From assembly GCF_003953935.1 (NCBI RefSeq), contig NZ_RXLQ01000007.1:62001-126000 (forward strand): 64,000 nt of DNA, given 5' to 3'. Under the pieces are notes generated by a model, which was not told where the DNA came from, made no database searches, and worked only from the letters and a program-made list of their open reading frames with translations. The translations under genes and the position numbers were made by a program. The stretch is from Massilia atriviolacea (GTDB taxonomy: Bacteria; Pseudomonadota; Gammaproteobacteria; Burkholderiales; Burkholderiaceae_D). Every line of letters begins with the position of its first letter. The first letter of the stretch is position 1. Shown piece after piece: positions 62,341-64,000 of the stretch.

Positions 62341-62444
62341 CGCGGTTCTCGGTCTGTGGGTGGCAAGGGCGGCGCGAAAGAGCTATCTTTTTTGACGCCG
62401 TCTGGCCTATGATATTGACACAAAAATATCTATCAGGAGTATTC
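62341..62444. other. Divergent promoter region
   Basis: About 100 bases between the glycerate kinase and the peptidase genes. AT-rich DNA around 62409-62435 (gatattgacacaaaaatatc) probably holds a promoter for the peptidase. Confidence 0.45.
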
Positions 62445-64000
62445 GTGCCAACCCAGATCCCCGCCATTCTCACCGCACTGACGATCGCCATGAGCAGCAC
62501 CCTTCCCGCCTTTGCCGCCGACAGCGCGGCGCCGCCCGTGGCAGCGACCGCCGCGTGGCAGGAGACGCGCCACGGCGACGTCGTCACCGACGACTACCGC
62601 TGGCTGCAAAAGAAGGACGACCCCAAGGTCATCGCTTACCTGAACGCCGAAAACGCCTACACCGAAGCGGTGACGGCCGATATCGCGCCGCTGGCCGACA
62701 AGCTGTTCGCCGAGGTCAAGGGCCGCATGCAGGAAGTGGACCTGTCGGTGCCGGCGCGGATCGGCAACTACTACTATTACACCCGCTTCGAAGCGGGCAA
62801 GCAGTACCCGATCAATTGCCGCCGCCCGGCCGGGGCCAGGCTGGCCTATGACGACAAGGCGCCCGAGGAAATCCTGTTGAACCAGAACGAGATGGCCGAA
62901 GGCCACAAGTTCTTCGCCGTCGCCGGCACCTTCGTCAGCCCCGACGGCGCGCTGATGGTGTACCTCACCGATACCACCGGTTTCCGCCAGTTCGAACTGC
63001 ACGTCAAGGACCTCAGAACCGGCAAGCTGCTGCCTGACAGCGCGCCGCGCGTGACCTCGGTGGCCTGGGCGCTGGACAACAAGACCATCTTCTTCGTGCA
63101 GGAAGACGCCACCACCAAGCGCTCGGACCGCCTGTTCCGCATGACGCTCGGCAGCGCCCCGGTCGAGGTGTACCACGAGCCGGTCGAGCAGTTCAGCGTA
63201 CAGGTGGAAACCTCGCGCGACGGCAAGTTCATCATGCTCGACATGGGTGCGACCGACACCAGCGAAACGCGCCTGCTGGCGGCCGACAAGCCGCTGGGCG
63301 CCTTCCGCACGGTGCTGGGACGCGAAAAAGGCCACCGCTACGGGGTCGAACACCGCAACGGCGAGTTGTTCATCACGACCAACAAGGATGCCAGGAACTT
63401 CCGCCTGGTGCGCGCGCCGCTGGCCACCCCGGGCCCCGCACACTGGAAGGAGCTGGTCAGGCACGACAAGGCGGTCATGGTGCGCGAAGTCGACGCCTTC
63501 CGCGACTTTCTGGTGGTGATGGAAAAATCGAATGCGCTCAACCGCGCGCGCATCTACAACTTCAAGAACAAATCGTGGAAGACGGTGCAATTCGACGATC
63601 CGGTCTACATGGCCACGCGCATGCGCACGCCCGCCTACGACGCCACCAGCTACCGCATGGCGTACCAGTCGCCGGTGACGCCGTCGACGGTGCTCGACGT
63701 CGACATGGCCAGCGGCGCGCGCACGGTCCTCAAGCGCGTCGAGGTGGTGGGCGGCTACGATGCGAGCCGCTTCGAAAGCCGCCGCCTGTGGGTGACCGCG
63801 CGCGACGGCGCCAGGGTGCCGCTGTCGGCGGTCTACAAGAAGGGCGTGAAGTTCGACGGCAGCGCGCCGATGCTGCTCACGTCCTACGGTTCCTACGGGA
63901 TTCCGACGGAAGCGAATTTCTCGATCGGGCGTCTGAGCCTGCTGGAACGCGGCGTGATCGTGGTGCAGGCGCACATCCGCGGCGGCACCGACATGGGCCA
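62445..64000 (+). CDS. Prolyl oligopeptidase / oligopeptidase B family (S9A), 5' part
   Basis: About 518 residues are present; the gene runs off the window before the catalytic Ser. The start is GTG at 62445, preceded by AGGAGTATTC; an ATG at 62490 would lie inside the signal peptide. Residues 1-24 (AILTALTIAMSSTLPAFAA) are a signal peptide, so a periplasmic enzyme. ETRHGDVVTDDYRWLQKKDDPKV is the conserved opening of S9A peptidases, then the seven-bladed propeller (about 70-420) and the beginning of the hydrolase domain (GSYGIPTEANFS, VVQAHIRGGTDMG) with the GS-YG and RGG motifs of oligopeptidase B. It would cut short peptides. Confidence 0.88.
   Translation, partial: MPTQIPAILTALTIAMSSTLPAFAADSAAPPVAATAAWQETRHGDVVTDDYRWLQKKDDPKVIAYLNAENAYTEAVTADIAPLADKLFAEVKGRMQEVDLSVPARIGNYYYYTRFEAGKQYPINCRRPAGARLAYDDKAPEEILLNQNEMAEGHKFFAVAGTFVSPDGALMVYLTDTTGFRQFELHVKDLRTGKLLPDSAPRVTSVAWALDNKTIFFVQEDATTKRSDRLFRMTLGSAPVEVYHEPVEQFSVQVETSRDGKFIMLDMGATDTSETRLLAADKPLGAFRTVLGREKGHRYGVEHRNGELFITTNKDARNFRLVRAPLATPGPAHWKELVRHDKAVMVREVDAFRDFLVVMEKSNALNRARIYNFKNKSWKTVQFDDPVYMATRMRTPAYDATSYRMAYQSPVTPSTVLDVDMASGARTVLKRVEVVGGYDASRFESRRLWVTARDGARVPLSAVYKKGVKFDGSAPMLLTSYGSYGIPTEANFSIGRLSLLERGVIVVQAHIRGGTDMG

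Overview
This is high-GC, densely coded chromosomal DNA of betaproteobacterial character, most like the Oxalobacteraceae (Massilia / Duganella / Telluria group). That assignment is inference from protein resemblance, the EmrB-EmrA-OprM gene order, GTP-type PEP carboxykinase, a family I lipase with its dedicated foldase, and REP-like repeats with a cognate REP-associated transposase (RAYT). No rRNA or tRNA gene was recognised.

Layout. 1-8.5 kb: the end of a CBM20 starch-binding enzyme, a cation/proton antiporter, two small exported proteins, a solo IS5-type N-terminal domain, a thioredoxin-fold protein, an AsmA-family protein, an unknown membrane protein and NudC. 8.7-13.7 kb: a surface-glycan group (two GT9 heptosyltransferase-like proteins, a GT2, DUF4254) and a class V aminotransferase. 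14.5-19.3 kb: a flavin monooxygenase-like protein and a large SF1 (UPF1/DNA2-like) helicase of unknown role. 19.3-26.7 kb: a short inverted-repeat element, an isochorismatase-like hydrolase, DUF2306, a LytS/LytTR two-component pair, a glyoxalase-like protein, a pepP remnant, DUF3592, a lipoprotein and a glutathione S-transferase.

26.7-34.5 kb is an accessory region: an AbiE-type toxin-antitoxin pair with a recognisable promoter/operator, two decayed IS3-family remnants, and a 1258-residue WGR/DUF4132 protein whose leader sequence is duplicated just beyond its 3' end. Core genes resume with ssb and uvrA, divergent around a LexA box, then a P-loop protein, an EmrB-EmrA-OprM efflux operon, pckG, a D-2-hydroxyacid dehydrogenase, a short asparaginase-like protein, rdgC and dinB (with its own LexA box). 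50.4-55.1 kb: a TetR regulator, a secreted lipase with its foldase, and a subtilisin-like protease.

55.8-57.6 kb is a repeat cluster built around the RAYT: at least eight REP cores on one side, the last four in perfect 123-bp tandem units that each carry a copy of the 3' end of the RAYT gene, and three inverted 50-bp units on the other side. Related REP-like palindromes lie at 7.6, 19.4 and 46.5 kb. The window ends with a TonB-dependent receptor beside an XRE/MmyB-type regulator, a glycerate 2-kinase and the start of an S9 oligopeptidase.

Functional themes are DNA repair under SOS control (ssb, uvrA, dinB, with rdgC nearby), export and secreted hydrolysis (lipase, subtilase, starch-binding enzyme, drug efflux), envelope glycan synthesis, and a mobile/defence-like accessory segment. 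The most unusual structures are the RAYT-REP amplification, the WGR gene bracketed by leader duplicates, and the lone SF1 helicase.
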